From: Cellulomonas humilata
GTDB taxonomy: Bacteria; Actinomycetota; Actinomycetes; Actinomycetales; Cellulomonadaceae
Length of the DNA: 64,000 nt
NCBI RefSeq assembly: GCF_030814415.1
Contig: NZ_JAUSVB010000003.1
Location: 186,001 to 250,000, forward strand
Direction: 5' to 3'
Part shown: positions 51,916 to 64,000 of the stretch, piece by piece
How positions within the stretch are numbered: the stretch's first letter is position 1
Layout: every line of letters starts with the position of its first letter
Notes under the pieces: model-generated
Databases searched by the model: none
The model's input: the letters and a program-made list of their open reading frames with translations, nothing else
What the model was told of the DNA's origin: nothing
Translations under genes and position numbers: made by a program

Positions 51916-52565
51916 TGCGCGCCTTCAAGCGTCGCCGGGGGATGTACGCCGCTCGCCTGGACACCGACGAGCGCGATGTCATCGCCGCTCTGGTGGCCGA
52001 CGTCGCCGAGCTGCTGGGTGCGGGGCGCCTGGAGTCGCGGGACTCCGAGGCGGTGGTCGTCGGCGACGGCAACCCGCGCATGCGGATCGAGCCGCTCCCG
52101 CCGCCGTCGGACCCCGCCGTGCGCCGGCTTCTGCCCGATGCGTCGCGCGACGACCCGCAGGTCGCCGAGGAGTTCCGCAGGCTGACCGAGGACGACCTGC
52201 GCGCGGGCAAGATCGCCCGCCTGACGAGCCTCTGGGACGCCCTCACGACGCCCACCGAGGGCTGGCGGGCGGACGCGTTCGTCGTGGCGCCGCAGGACGC
52301 GAAGGACGTCGCCGCGGCGATCACGGACCTGCGGCTCGTGCTCGCCGAGCGTCTCGGGATCCGCACGGACGAGCAGGCCGAGCGCCTGTACGACGCGCTG
52401 GTGGACTCCCCGCAGGCGGAGCTCGAAGGGGTGGACGAGGTCCTCGACCCCGCCGCGCGGCGGTACCTCGTCGCCGTCTACGGCGCCCTGAGCTGGCTGC
52501 AGGAGTCGCTGGTCGACCTGCTGCTGCACGATCTGCGCGCCCCGGGGCGCCCGGCGGACCAGTGA
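51915..52565 (+). CDS. DUF2017 protein
   Basis: Protein of 216 residues of the actinobacterial DUF2017 family, which almost always follows clp[62 protein letters not shown] and the [20 protein letters not shown] end. Function unknown; co-occurrence suggests a role in Clp-dependent proteolysis. Its ATG overlaps the clpS stop by one base. Confidence 0.88.
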   Translation: MRAFKRRRGMYAARLDTDERDVIAALVADVAELLGAGRLESRDSEAVVVGDGNPRMRIEPLPPPSDPAVRRLLPDASRDDPQVAEEFRRLTEDDLRAGKIARLTSLWDALTTPTEGWRADAFVVAPQDAKDVAAAITDLRLVLAERLGIRTDEQAERLYDALVDSPQAELEGVDEVLDPAARRYLVAVYGALSWLQESLVDLLLHDLRAPGRPADQ

Positions 52566-52572
52566 GCCGCCA

Positions 52573-52590
52573 GCGGTTAGGCTCGTCCGC
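52573..52590 (+). promoter_or_regulatory. murI leaderless promoter 18-mer
   Basis: GCGGTTAGGCTCGTCCGC containing -10-like TAGGCT (52578-52583) seven bases before the GTG. The same 18 bases occur before rph at 54232-54249. No Shine-Dalgarno precedes murI, so translation is probably leaderless. Confidence 0.6.
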
Positions 52591-53406
52591 GTGAACGACG
52601 CCCCCATCGGCATCTTCGACTCCGGCGTCGGCGGGCTCACCGTGGCCCGGTCGATCCTGGACCAGCTGCCCCAGGAGTCCACCCTCTACATCGGGGACAC
52701 CCTCAACACGCCCTACGGGTCCAAGCCGCTCGCGGCCGTGCGCGCGCACGCCCTGGAGGTCATGGACGACCTGGTCGACGCGGGCGTGAAGCTGCTGGTC
52801 ATCGCGTGCAACACCGCCTCGTCGGCGATGCTGCGTGACGCCCGCGAGCGCTACACGCTGCGGCGCGGGATCCCGGTGGTGGAGGTGATCCTGCCGGCCG
52901 CCCGCCGCGCGGTCGCGGCCACCCGGTCGGGGCGGATCGGCGTGATCGCGACCAAGTCCACGGTCGAGTCCAAGTCCTACGACGACGCGTTCGCCGTCGC
53001 ACCCGGCATCGAGCTGACCACGCAGGCCTGCCCGCGGTTCGTGCAGCTGGTCGAGGCGGGGATCACGTCCGGGCCCGAGGTGCTCGCCACCGCCCACGAG
53101 TACCTGGACCCGGTACGCGAGGCCGGCGTCGACACCCTCGTGCTGGGCTGCACGCACTACCCGCTGCTCACCGGCGCGATCTCGTACGTCATGGGTGAGG
53201 AGGTCACCCTGGTGTCGAGCGCCGAGGAGACCGCCAAGGACGTCTACCGGACCCTCGTCGCGCACGACCTGGAGCGCGACCCGGCGGCAGGACCGCCCGT
53301 GCACCGCTTCCTCGCCACCGGCGACCCGGACCAGTTCCGCATCCTCGCGCGCCGGTTCCTCGGCCCCGAGGTCGAGGTCGTCGAGCCGAGCGCGGCCCTG
53401 CGGTGA
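52591..53406 (+). CDS. murI: Glutamate racemase
   Basis: MurI of 271 residues supplies D-glutamate for peptidoglycan. Acid/base residues and pockets: [11 protein letters not shown] (Asp10), ACNTASSA (Cys73) and LGCTHYPLL (Cys187), the catalytic cysteine pair. GTG start, leaderless context. Its stop overlaps the MBL gene GTG (GTGA). Standard actinobacterial order murI-MBL-rph-rdgB. Confidence 0.95.
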   Translation: MNDAPIGIFDSGVGGLTVARSILDQLPQESTLYIGDTLNTPYGSKPLAAVRAHALEVMDDLVDAGVKLLVIACNTASSAMLRDARERYTLRRGIPVVEVILPAARRAVAATRSGRIGVIATKSTVESKSYDDAFAVAPGIELTTQACPRFVQLVEAGITSGPEVLATAHEYLDPVREAGVDTLVLGCTHYPLLTGAISYVMGEEVTLVSSAEETAKDVYRTLVAHDLERDPAAGPPVHRFLATGDPDQFRILARRFLGPEVEVVEPSAALR

Positions 53407-54191
53407 GGCTCACCGTCCTGGGGTGCGCCGGATCGTTCCCGGGTCCCGACTCGGCGGCGTCGGGCTACCTGGTGCAGGCCGACGACGCCGACGGGCGCAC
53501 GTGGACGGTCCTGCTCGACCTCGGCAACGGCGCCCTGAGTGCCCTGCAGCGGTTCGGCGACCCCACCCGGCTCGACGCGATCGGGCTGTCGCACCTGCAC
53601 GCCGACCACGTGGCCGACATGGTGGTGCTCAACGTCCTGCGGCGGTACCACCCGTCCGGCCCCTGCGACCCGGTGACGGTGCACGGTCCGACCGGGACGG
53701 CCGAGCGGCTCGCGCAGATGGCCGGCAAGGACCCGGCCACCAGCACCGACGGCCAGTTCGACGTCGTCGAGTGGCAGGAGGGCTCGCCGGTGACCGTCGG
53801 ACCGCTCGTGCTCGTGCCGGTGGCCGTCGAGCACCCGGTCCCGGCGTTCGGGATCCGGGTGTCCGGGCCGAGCGACGCGGACCCGTCGCGCACCGTGACG
53901 CTGGCCTACACCGGGGACACCGACGCGTGCGCGGGCCTCGACACCCTGGCCGCCGGCGTCGACCTCCTGCTGTCCGAGGCGGCGTACCTCGAGGGGCGCG
54001 ACGACGCCCTGCGCGGCGTGCACCTGACGGGCCGCCGGGCGGGCGAGGCAGCCGCGCGCGGGAGCGCCGGCCAGCTGGTCCTCACCCACATCCCGGCCTG
54101 GAACGACCCCGCCCTGACGCTGGCGGAGGCCGCCGCGGTCTACACCGGCCCGATCGCCCTGGCCCACCCGGGCGCTGTCCACGTCCTCTAG
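53403..54191 (+). CDS. MBL-fold metallohydrolase (cyclic-nucleotide phosphodiesterase-like)
   Basis: Metallo-beta-lactamase fold protein of 262 residues with zinc motif HLHADH (64-69), later His and Asp ligands ([21 protein letters not shown]) and a terminal [20 protein letters not shown] segment. In mycobacteria the corresponding gene (Rv1339-like) lies in the same murI-rph block and degrades cyclic nucleotides. I infer a cAMP phosphodiesterase-like role; a tRNase Z-related activity is the alternative. Overlaps murI. Confidence 0.87.
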   Translation: MRLTVLGCAGSFPGPDSAASGYLVQADDADGRTWTVLLDLGNGALSALQRFGDPTRLDAIGLSHLHADHVADMVVLNVLRRYHPSGPCDPVTVHGPTGTAERLAQMAGKDPATSTDGQFDVVEWQEGSPVTVGPLVLVPVAVEHPVPAFGIRVSGPSDADPSRTVTLAYTGDTDACAGLDTLAAGVDLLLSEAAYLEGRDDALRGVHLTGRRAGEAAARGSAGQLVLTHIPAWNDPALTLAEAAAVYTGPIALAHPGAVHVL

Positions 54192-54231
54192 GAACCGCAC
54201 GTCGCGTCGGCGTCCGGGGGTGTCCGGGGGC

Positions 54232-54249
54232 GCGGTTAGGCTCGTCCGC
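54232..54249 (+). promoter_or_regulatory. rph leaderless promoter 18-mer
   Basis: Identical to the 18 bases upstream of murI (52573-52590). TAGGCT (54237-54242) ends seven bases before the rph ATG. The two genes share the same promoter core and predicted start point, consistent with coordinated, leaderless expression. Confidence 0.6.
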
Positions 54250-55044
54250 ATGACTTCTGCTGCCACCACCTCTCCTCTCGCGCGCGTTCGCGCCGACGGC
54301 CGCGCGCCCGACCAGCTGCGTCCCGTCACCCTGACCCGCGGTTTCCTGGAGGCGGGGGAGGGCAGCGTGCTCGTCGAGTTCGGCGGCACCAAGGTGCTCT
54401 GCGTGGCGTCGTTCACTCCCGGGGTGCCGCGCTGGAAGAAGGGGTCCGGCGAGGGCTGGGTCACTGCCGAGTACTCGATGCTCCCGCGCGCCACGTCCAG
54501 CCGCTCAGACCGTGAGTCGGTCAAGGGTCGCGTCGGTGGCCGCACGCACGAGATCTCGCGCCTGATCGGCCGGTCGCTGCGCGCGATCATCGACGTCTCC
54601 GCGCTCGGTGAGAACACGATCGTGCTCGACTGCGACGTGCTGCAGGCCGACGGTGGCACCCGGACCGCGTCGATCACGGGCGCGTACGTCGCGCTGGCCG
54701 ACGCGGTCGCGTGGGCGGTCGCGAACAAGCACATCCCCGCGAACAAGGTCGTGCTGCGCGACTCGGTCGCCGCCGTGAGCGTCGGCATCGTCGACGGCGT
54801 GCCCGTGCTCGACCTGCCGTACGTCGAGGACGTGCGCGCCGAGACGGACATGAACGTCGTGGTGACCGGCTCGGGCACGTTCGTCGAGGTGCAGGGCACC
54901 GCCGAGCACGCCCCGTTCGACCGCGCCGAGCTCGACGCGCTGCTCGACCTGGCCGTGGCCGGCACCGCAGACCTGACGGCTCTGCAGGTCGCCGCGCTGG
55001 CGTCGGCACCTGGCGACGGCTCGGCCACGCGGTTGGTGCGGTGA
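54250..55044 (+). CDS. rph: Ribonuclease PH
   Basis: Phosphorolytic exoribonuclease of 264 residues trimming tRNA 3' ends. Conserved: [23 protein letters not shown] start, [38 protein letters not shown] block, [16 protein letters not shown] and [25 protein letters not shown]. The ATG follows the shared 18-mer. Its stop overlaps the rdgB GTG. Confidence 0.96.
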   Translation: MTSAATTSPLARVRADGRAPDQLRPVTLTRGFLEAGEGSVLVEFGGTKVLCVASFTPGVPRWKKGSGEGWVTAEYSMLPRATSSRSDRESVKGRVGGRTHEISRLIGRSLRAIIDVSALGENTIVLDCDVLQADGGTRTASITGAYVALADAVAWAVANKHIPANKVVLRDSVAAVSVGIVDGVPVLDLPYVEDVRAETDMNVVVTGSGTFVEVQGTAEHAPFDRAELDALLDLAVAGTADLTALQVAALASAPGDGSATRLVR

Positions 55045-55655
55045 CCGCGCGCCTCGTTCTCGCGACGCACAACGCCCACAAGGTCGGTGAGCTGCGCGCG
55101 ATCCTCGCGCCGGTGCTGCCCGGGCTGGACCCGGAGTCGGTGGTCGGCGCCCGCGACCTCGGCGCTCCCGAGCCGGTCGAGGACGGCGTCACGTTCATCG
55201 AGAACGCGCTGATCAAGGCGCGCGCCCTGGCGGCGTTCACGGGGCTGCCCGCGGTCGCCGACGACTCCGGGCTGAGCGTCGACGTGCTCGGCGGCGCACC
55301 CGGGATCTTCTCCGCGCGCTGGGCCGGCACGCACGGGGACGACGCCGCCAACCTCGCGCTCCTGCTCGCGCAGCTGGCCGACATCGCCGAGCCGCACCGC
55401 TCCGCGCGCTTCGTGTGCGCCGCCGCGCTGGTCACGCCCGACGGCTTCGAGCACGTCGAGACCGGGACGCTCGAGGGGGTGCTGGCCACCGAGCCGCGCG
55501 GTGCCGGCGGCTTCGGCTACGACCCGATCCTCGTGCCCACGGGCGAGACCCGCTCGTGCGCGGAGCTGACGCCGCAGGAGAAGAACGCGATCAGCCACCG
55601 CGGCACCGCGTTCCGTGCGCTGGTCCCGACGCTCGTCCGGGTGCTCGGCGGATGA
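55041..55655 (+). CDS. rdgB: RdgB/HAM1 non-canonical purine NTP pyrophosphatase
   Basis: House-cleaning enzyme of 204 residues hydrolysing dITP and XTP. Motifs: [42 protein letters not shown] and [14 protein letters not shown] start overlaps the rph stop (GTGA), a classical rph-rdgB pair. Downstream ABC-F gene starts six bases after its stop. Confidence 0.95.
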   Translation: MTARLVLATHNAHKVGELRAILAPVLPGLDPESVVGARDLGAPEPVEDGVTFIENALIKARALAAFTGLPAVADDSGLSVDVLGGAPGIFSARWAGTHGDDAANLALLLAQLADIAEPHRSARFVCAAALVTPDGFEHVETGTLEGVLATEPRGAGGFGYDPILVPTGETRSCAELTPQEKNAISHRGTAFRALVPTLVRVLGG

Positions 55656-55661
55656 CCTGTC

Positions 55662-57321
<1,660 letters not shown>

Positions 57322-57332
<11 letters not shown>

Positions 57333-57966
57333 CGGGCTTGGGCACGGGTGGCAGGACCCGTTCGAGCGCCAGCACCGCGAACGCCAGGGCGAGGAGGATG
57401 ACCGCCACGATGCCCGTGCGCACGAGGGCCGACTGGAGCCCGATCTCGGAGACGTCGAGGAACGGGTACGGGTACCAGTCGACGATCGCGCCCCGGATGA
57501 ACGTGTACGCGATCCAGCCGAGCGGGTAGACCAGCGACCAGCCGACCACGGCGGGGGACAGGCGCGGTCGCGGCCCGACGACGAGCCACGCGACGACCGT
57601 CCCGACGGGCACGATCGTGTGCAGCATGAGGTTCGCCAGCGCACCGGACGGCGTCAGCTCCTGCAGCCCGGCGAGCACGGTGTGGTAGACGATGCCCGTC
57701 ACCGCGATGCAGAGGAGCGCGTCGAGCCGAACGACCGCGAACACCCGTCCGCGGCGGTCCGGCCGCCACGCGAGCATCCCGGCCGCCACGGCGGCCAGGA
57801 TGTTCGACTGGATCGTGAAGTAGCTGAACAGCCGCACCAGCCGCGTCCCGACGTCGTCGGACGTCAGCGCCCGCACGAGCTCCAACGACAACCCCACGAC
57901 AGCCGCGACCAGGACGACGATGTGCAGGGTGCGGGCGAGCAGGTAGCGCGGCTGGGGTTCGCTCAT
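57322..57966 (-). CDS. Pr6Pr family membrane protein
   Basis: Membrane protein of 214 residues with six to seven helices, resembling the Pr6Pr/FAR-17a/AIG1-like family: LFSYFTIQSNILAAVAAGML, DALLCIAVTGIVYHTVLAG, LANLMLHTIVPVGTVVAWL, YPLGWIAYTFIRGAIVDWYPYPFLDVSEIG. Family function is uncertain; eukaryotic AIG1 relatives are hydrolases. ATG overlaps the DUF4916 stop (ATGA). Its stop overlaps the ABC-F gene end by 11 bases. Confidence 0.82.
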
Positions 57967-58517
57967 GGGAGCCGGCCGACGTGCCCCATCGCCTGCCGCA
58001 GGAGCAGTCCCTGGCCACCGTTCATCTCGAACTGGATCTGCTGCGCGCACGCCTCCTCGGGCGTCATCCACGCGAGGTCGATCGCGTCCTGCTGCGGCCG
58101 GCAGTCCCCGAGGACGGGCACCACGTAGGCGAGCGACACCGCGTGCTGGCGGGGGTCGTGGTACGGCGTGACACCGGGCGTCGGGAAGTACTCCGCGACC
58201 GTGAACGGCTGCGGCGACGCGGGGATCTGCGGCAGGGCGACCGGCCCGAGGTCCTTCTCGATGTGCCGCAGCAGCGCGTCGCGCACCCGCTCGTGGTACA
58301 TCACGCGGCCACTGACCAGCGCGCGGGACATGACACCCTCCTGCGTGACCCGCAGCAGCAGACCGACCTGGACGACGTCGCCCGAGTCGTCCACGCGCAC
58401 GGGGATGGCGTCCACGTAGAGGATGGGCAGCTGGGTGCGGGCGCGGGTGATCTCGTCGGCACTCAACCAGCCGGCGGGACGTTCGGGGCCGCGAGGGAAC
58501 TCGGCGGATGCGGTCAC
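57963..58517 (-). CDS. DUF4916 (Nudix-like) protein
   Basis: Protein of 184 residues matching the actinobacterial DUF4916 family of Nudix-like proteins: GWLSADEITRARTQLPILYVDAIPVRVD start, VGLLLRVTQEGVMSRALVSGRVMYHERVRDALLRHIEKDLGP, and YHDPRQHAVSLAYVVPV. No canonical Nudix box is present, so hydrolase activity is doubtful. GTG start. Coupled to the Pr6Pr membrane-protein gene. Divergent from thioredoxin. Confidence 0.8.
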   Translation of the reverse strand: MTASAEFPRGPERPAGWLSADEITRARTQLPILYVDAIPVRVDDSGDVVQVGLLLRVTQEGVMSRALVSGRVMYHERVRDALLRHIEKDLGPVALPQIPASPQPFTVAEYFPTPGVTPYHDPRQHAVSLAYVVPVLGDCRPQQDAIDLAWMTPEEACAQQIQFEMNGGQGLLLRQAMGHVGRLP

Positions 58518-58663
58518 CCACCATGTCTACCGCCCCGCCGGTGCTGACGTCGGCCCCGGCGCGCGGATCACCCCCCGCCGAGGTGTGCGTCGCGACACCC
58601 TCGGGAATAGTCGTCGGTGGCTGCGCGCTCTATCTGGCGGTAACCGAGCACTGGAGGAAACTC

Positions 58664-59035
58664 ATGGCGACGACAGAGCTGACCGGCAGCACGATCGGCC
58701 AGACCATCAAGGACAACGAGATCGTCCTTGTCGACTTCTGGGCGGAGTGGTGTGGGCCGTGCAAGCGTTTCGGCCCGGTCTTCGAGGACTCCTCGGAGAA
58801 CCACCCGGACGTCGTGCACGCGAAGGTCGACACCGAGGCCGAGCAGGAGCTGGCCGCCGAGCTGCAGATCTTCTCGATCCCGACCCTGATGGCGTTCCGC
58901 GACGGGATCCTGGTGTTCAACCAGGCCGGCGCGCTGCCCGCCCCCGCGCTGGAGCAGGTGGTCGAGGCCGTCAAGGCGCTCGACATGGACGAGGTCCGCG
59001 AGAAGATCGCCGCGGCCGCCAGCACGGACGCCTGA
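58664..59035 (+). CDS. trxA: Thioredoxin
   Basis: Thioredoxin of 123 residues with the redox motif WCGPC (Cys30, Cys33) after VDFWAE, the cis-Pro in FSIPTLMAF and a C-terminal EKIAAAASTDA tail. GGAGG lies seven bases before the ATG; an in-frame extension to 58508 overlaps the divergent gene's start and is rejected. Ends in the shared terminator at 59047. No trxB adjacent. Cytosolic disulfide reductant. Confidence 0.94.
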   Translation: MATTELTGSTIGQTIKDNEIVLVDFWAEWCGPCKRFGPVFEDSSENHPDVVHAKVDTEAEQELAAELQIFSIPTLMAFRDGILVFNQAGALPAPALEQVVEAVKALDMDEVREKIAAAASTDA

Positions 59036-59046
59036 CCGCACGCCAG

Positions 59047-59077
59047 AAGGGCCGGCCCCCGCACGGGGCCGGCCCTT
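59047..59077. terminator. Bidirectional hairpin terminator after trxA and GH62
   Basis: AAGGGCCGGCCCC (59047-59059) and its exact complement (59065-59077) flank a five-base loop. Read from either side the hairpin ends in a short CTT or AAG run. Positioned between the convergent thioredoxin and GH62 genes. Confidence 0.82.
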
Positions 59078-59093
59078 CCGTGTGCGTGCTCGG

Positions 59094-60584
59094 TTACCGC
59101 TGGAGGGTCAGCAGGCCGGGCCGGTAGGGCAGCAGGCCGTAGTCCCCGCCGGAGCTGGGCGAGCGACCCTGGTAGAGCAGCTGCAGGTTGCAGGGGTCGA
59201 TGGTCATGGTCTGGTCGGCACTCGTGCGGATGAGCTCACCGTGGCTGATGTCGTTCGTCCACGTCGCACCGCTGTTGGCCTTGCCCGCGAACGGGTTGCT
59301 CTCGGACGCGGCCTGCGGTGTCCACGAGCCGGAGAGGCTGGTGGCGGTGAACGAGCGGAAGTACCGGCCGTTGCTGCCGATGGCTTCCACGATCATCAGG
59401 TACTGGTTGCGGTCCTTGACCTTGTAGACCTGCGGCGCCTCGAACAGGTTGTTCGTGGTGTCGGTCATGATGGTCGTGTAGGACGAGCCGAAGTTGCCCG
59501 GGAAGTTCCCGATCGGCATGCTCGCGCGGTAGATCCGCCCGTTGTCGCCGGCGAAGAACAGGTACATGTTCGAGCCGTCAGCGATGAGGGCCTGGTCGAT
59601 CGGACCGGTCCCGGAGTTGGTGATGCTGCCGGTGAACAGGGTCTGGGCCGAGGACCACCCGTTGGGGTTGGTCGGGTCGCTGGAGGTCTTGTAGGAGAAC
59701 GCCCCGTTGCCGCCCCACTGGTAGGCCAGGACCCAGATGTTCTTCGGTGCGAAGTAGAACAGCGACGGTGCCACGGTCCCGGAGGACATGGCGTTCTGCG
59801 ACGCGGAGCCCAGCTCGGAGAAGTTGTTCACCAGGCTGAAGTTCATCGAGCCCCACGACGAGCCGTTGTCGTGCGTCGTGGCGTAGACGAGCTGCTTGCC
59901 GTTGTACGGGGCCGTCGTGAAGTCCTTGAGCGAGACCCAGCCCGACCGCGGAGTCGCGAGCGAACCCGTGGAGCTCCACCGGTAGCTCGACGGCAGGGCG
60001 CACCCACCGGTCGGCGGTGGTGTCGTGGGGGTGGTGCCGCCGAGGCGGACGAGCTGCCACTGCTGGTTGGTGCCGTTCCAGTCGGCGTACTGGACGATGT
60101 TGCCGCCGTCGGCGGTGGAGGCGCCCTGGACCTCGACGGCCTTGCCGCTGTGGCGGGCGATGAGCTGGATGTAGCCGTCGATGTCCTGGATGGAGAACTG
60201 CTGGTTGGTGGAGTTGGCGTCGGACCACTGGATGATGGCGGCGCCGTCGGCGGTGGAGCGGCCGGTGACGTCGAGGACCTTGCCGGACAGGCGTGACTTG
60301 AGGCGGTAGTAGCCGTTGCCGGAGTCGACGAACTGCCACTGCTGCTGGGCGCCGTCGTTGCGGGACCACTGGGTGATGCGGGCGCCGTCGGCGGTGGACA
60401 GGTTGTACACGTCGAGGGCCTTGCCGCTGTTGCGGTTGACCAGCACGTACGACGCGGTGGTGTCGATCGACGCCGCGCTCGCCGACGGCGCCGCGACCAC
60501 GGCGACAGCGCCGGTGACGGCCACGGTGAGCGCGAGCAGCAGCGCCTGCCAGCGCGGCAGCAGCGTTCCGGGGGTTCTTCTCAT
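59094..60584 (-). CDS. Secreted GH62 alpha-L-arabinofuranosidase with RICIN/CBM13
   Basis: Secreted enzyme of 496 residues: signal peptide 1-38, RICIN beta-trefoil 40-182 with three QxW-type repeats (CBM13), Pro-Thr linker, then a GH62 five-blade propeller. Likely catalytic residues are Asp221 (SLKDFT), Asp330 (GPIDQAL) and Glu382 (FEAPQVYKV). It removes arabinose from arabinoxylan. The ATG has AAGGAG upstream. Its RICIN DNA is identical over 288 bases to that of the GH43 gene at 63713-64000. Third gene of the leftward xylan cluster. Confidence 0.92.
   Translation of the reverse strand: MRRTPGTLLPRWQALLLALTVAVTGAVAVVAAPSASAASIDTTASYVLVNRNSGKALDVYNLSTADGARITQWSRNDGAQQQWQFVDSGNGYYRLKSRLSGKVLDVTGRSTADGAAIIQWSDANSTNQQFSIQDIDGYIQLIARHSGKAVEVQGASTADGGNIVQYADWNGTNQQWQLVRLGGTTPTTPPPTGGCALPSSYRWSSTGSLATPRSGWVSLKDFTTAPYNGKQLVYATTHDNGSSWGSMNFSLVNNFSELGSASQNAMSSGTVAPSLFYFAPKNIWVLAYQWGGNGAFSYKTSSDPTNPNGWSSAQTLFTGSITNSGTGPIDQALIADGSNMYLFFAGDNGRIYRASMPIGNFPGNFGSSYTTIMTDTTNNLFEAPQVYKVKDRNQYLMIVEAIGSNGRYFRSFTATSLSGSWTPQAASESNPFAGKANSGATWTNDISHGELIRTSADQTMTIDPCNLQLLYQGRSPSSGGDYGLLPYRPGLLTLQR
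60013..60300. repeat. Exact 288-bp direct repeat (RICIN module), copy in GH62 gene
   Basis: Bases 60013-60300 are identical to 63713-64000 (offset exactly 3700), covering most of a RICIN module and the start of the linker. The match breaks at 60012 and continues to the window end on the other side, so the full extent is unknown. The GH10 gene between them carries a clearly diverged RICIN. Confidence 0.95.
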
Positions 60585-60610
60585 GGTTCCCACTCCTTCG
60601 GGGGTGTGCG

Positions 60611-60639
60611 GGGTGGGGCGCCGCACCGGCGCCCCACCC
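60611..60639 (-). terminator. Hairpin between GH10 and GH62 genes
   Basis: Arms 60611-60623 and 60627-60639 form a perfect 13-bp stem with a three-base loop, immediately after the GH10 stop in the leftward transcript. May terminate or, more likely, set the relative level of the GH10 and GH62 messages. Confidence 0.65.
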
Positions 60640-60655
60640 TCGCTACGGGTGTCGG

Positions 60656-64000
<3,345 letters not shown>

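Overview
The window is very GC-rich, gene-dense DNA with many GTG starts and 4-bp ATGA/GTGA gene overlaps. It carries RICIN- and CBM2-bearing secreted xylan enzymes, a clpP pair with a PopR-type regulator, MsiK-style sugar ABC transporters without a local ATPase, and the actinobacterial run clpS-DUF2017-murI-MBL-rph-rdgB. Together these point to a xylanolytic actinobacterium, most probably Cellulomonas or a close relative (inference from gene content, not a database match). No rRNA, tRNA, CRISPR array, insertion sequence or prophage was recognised, and no gene-free stretch exceeds 300 bases.

Layout. 1-5.8 kb: the 5' part of luxS, a Nudix hydrolase, a three-gene phenolic-lipid cluster (type III PKS, ICMT-like methyltransferase, FAD monooxygenase, like Streptomyces srsABC) divergent from a UbiA prenyltransferase, an LLM oxidoreductase behind a MerR-type promoter, and a VOC protein. 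5.9-16.2 kb: one long leftward operon, cydA-cydB-SDR-GMC oxidoreductase-GH15-NDH2, followed after 13 nt by a MalT-like LuxR regulator. 16.3-22 kb: a BASS transporter divergent from an MFS permease, a Cys-rich pentapeptide protein, a winged-helix/membrane protein pair with two operators, then clpP-clpP behind two PopR-type boxes and a convergent popR-like gene. 22.1-27.2 kb: an ABC exporter with a LolA-like exported protein, divergent from an OmpR-type two-component system. 27.3-36.7 kb: assorted metabolic, repair and small membrane genes, including a secreted CE3-CBM2 esterase, pgi and a PfkB kinase.

36.8-47.3 kb: a NarL-type two-component system, an LLM oxidoreductase, an amino-sugar uptake locus (ROK regulator, lipoprotein, two permeases, ROK kinase, nagB) and a PadR/membrane-protein pair. 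47.4-59 kb: DUF3039 plus helicase, a 51-residue membrane protein, pncB, the conserved clpS-to-rdgB block, an ABC-F protein, Pr6Pr, DUF4916 and thioredoxin. 59-64 kb: a leftward xylan-degradation cluster, GH43 (cut by the window end)-GH10-GH62, each with a RICIN/CBM13 module.

How the parts work together (inference). The GH15/SDR/NDH2/bd-oxidase operon could form a compact route from trehalose or an alpha-glucan to oxygen. PopR would activate the clpP pair and carries a degradation-like Ala-Ala end. The CE3 esterase and the GH10/GH43/GH62 enzymes would cooperate in deacetylating, debranching and cutting arabinoxylan. Many genes show a TANNNT hexamer 6-7 nt before the start codon and no ribosome binding site, suggesting frequent leaderless transcription.
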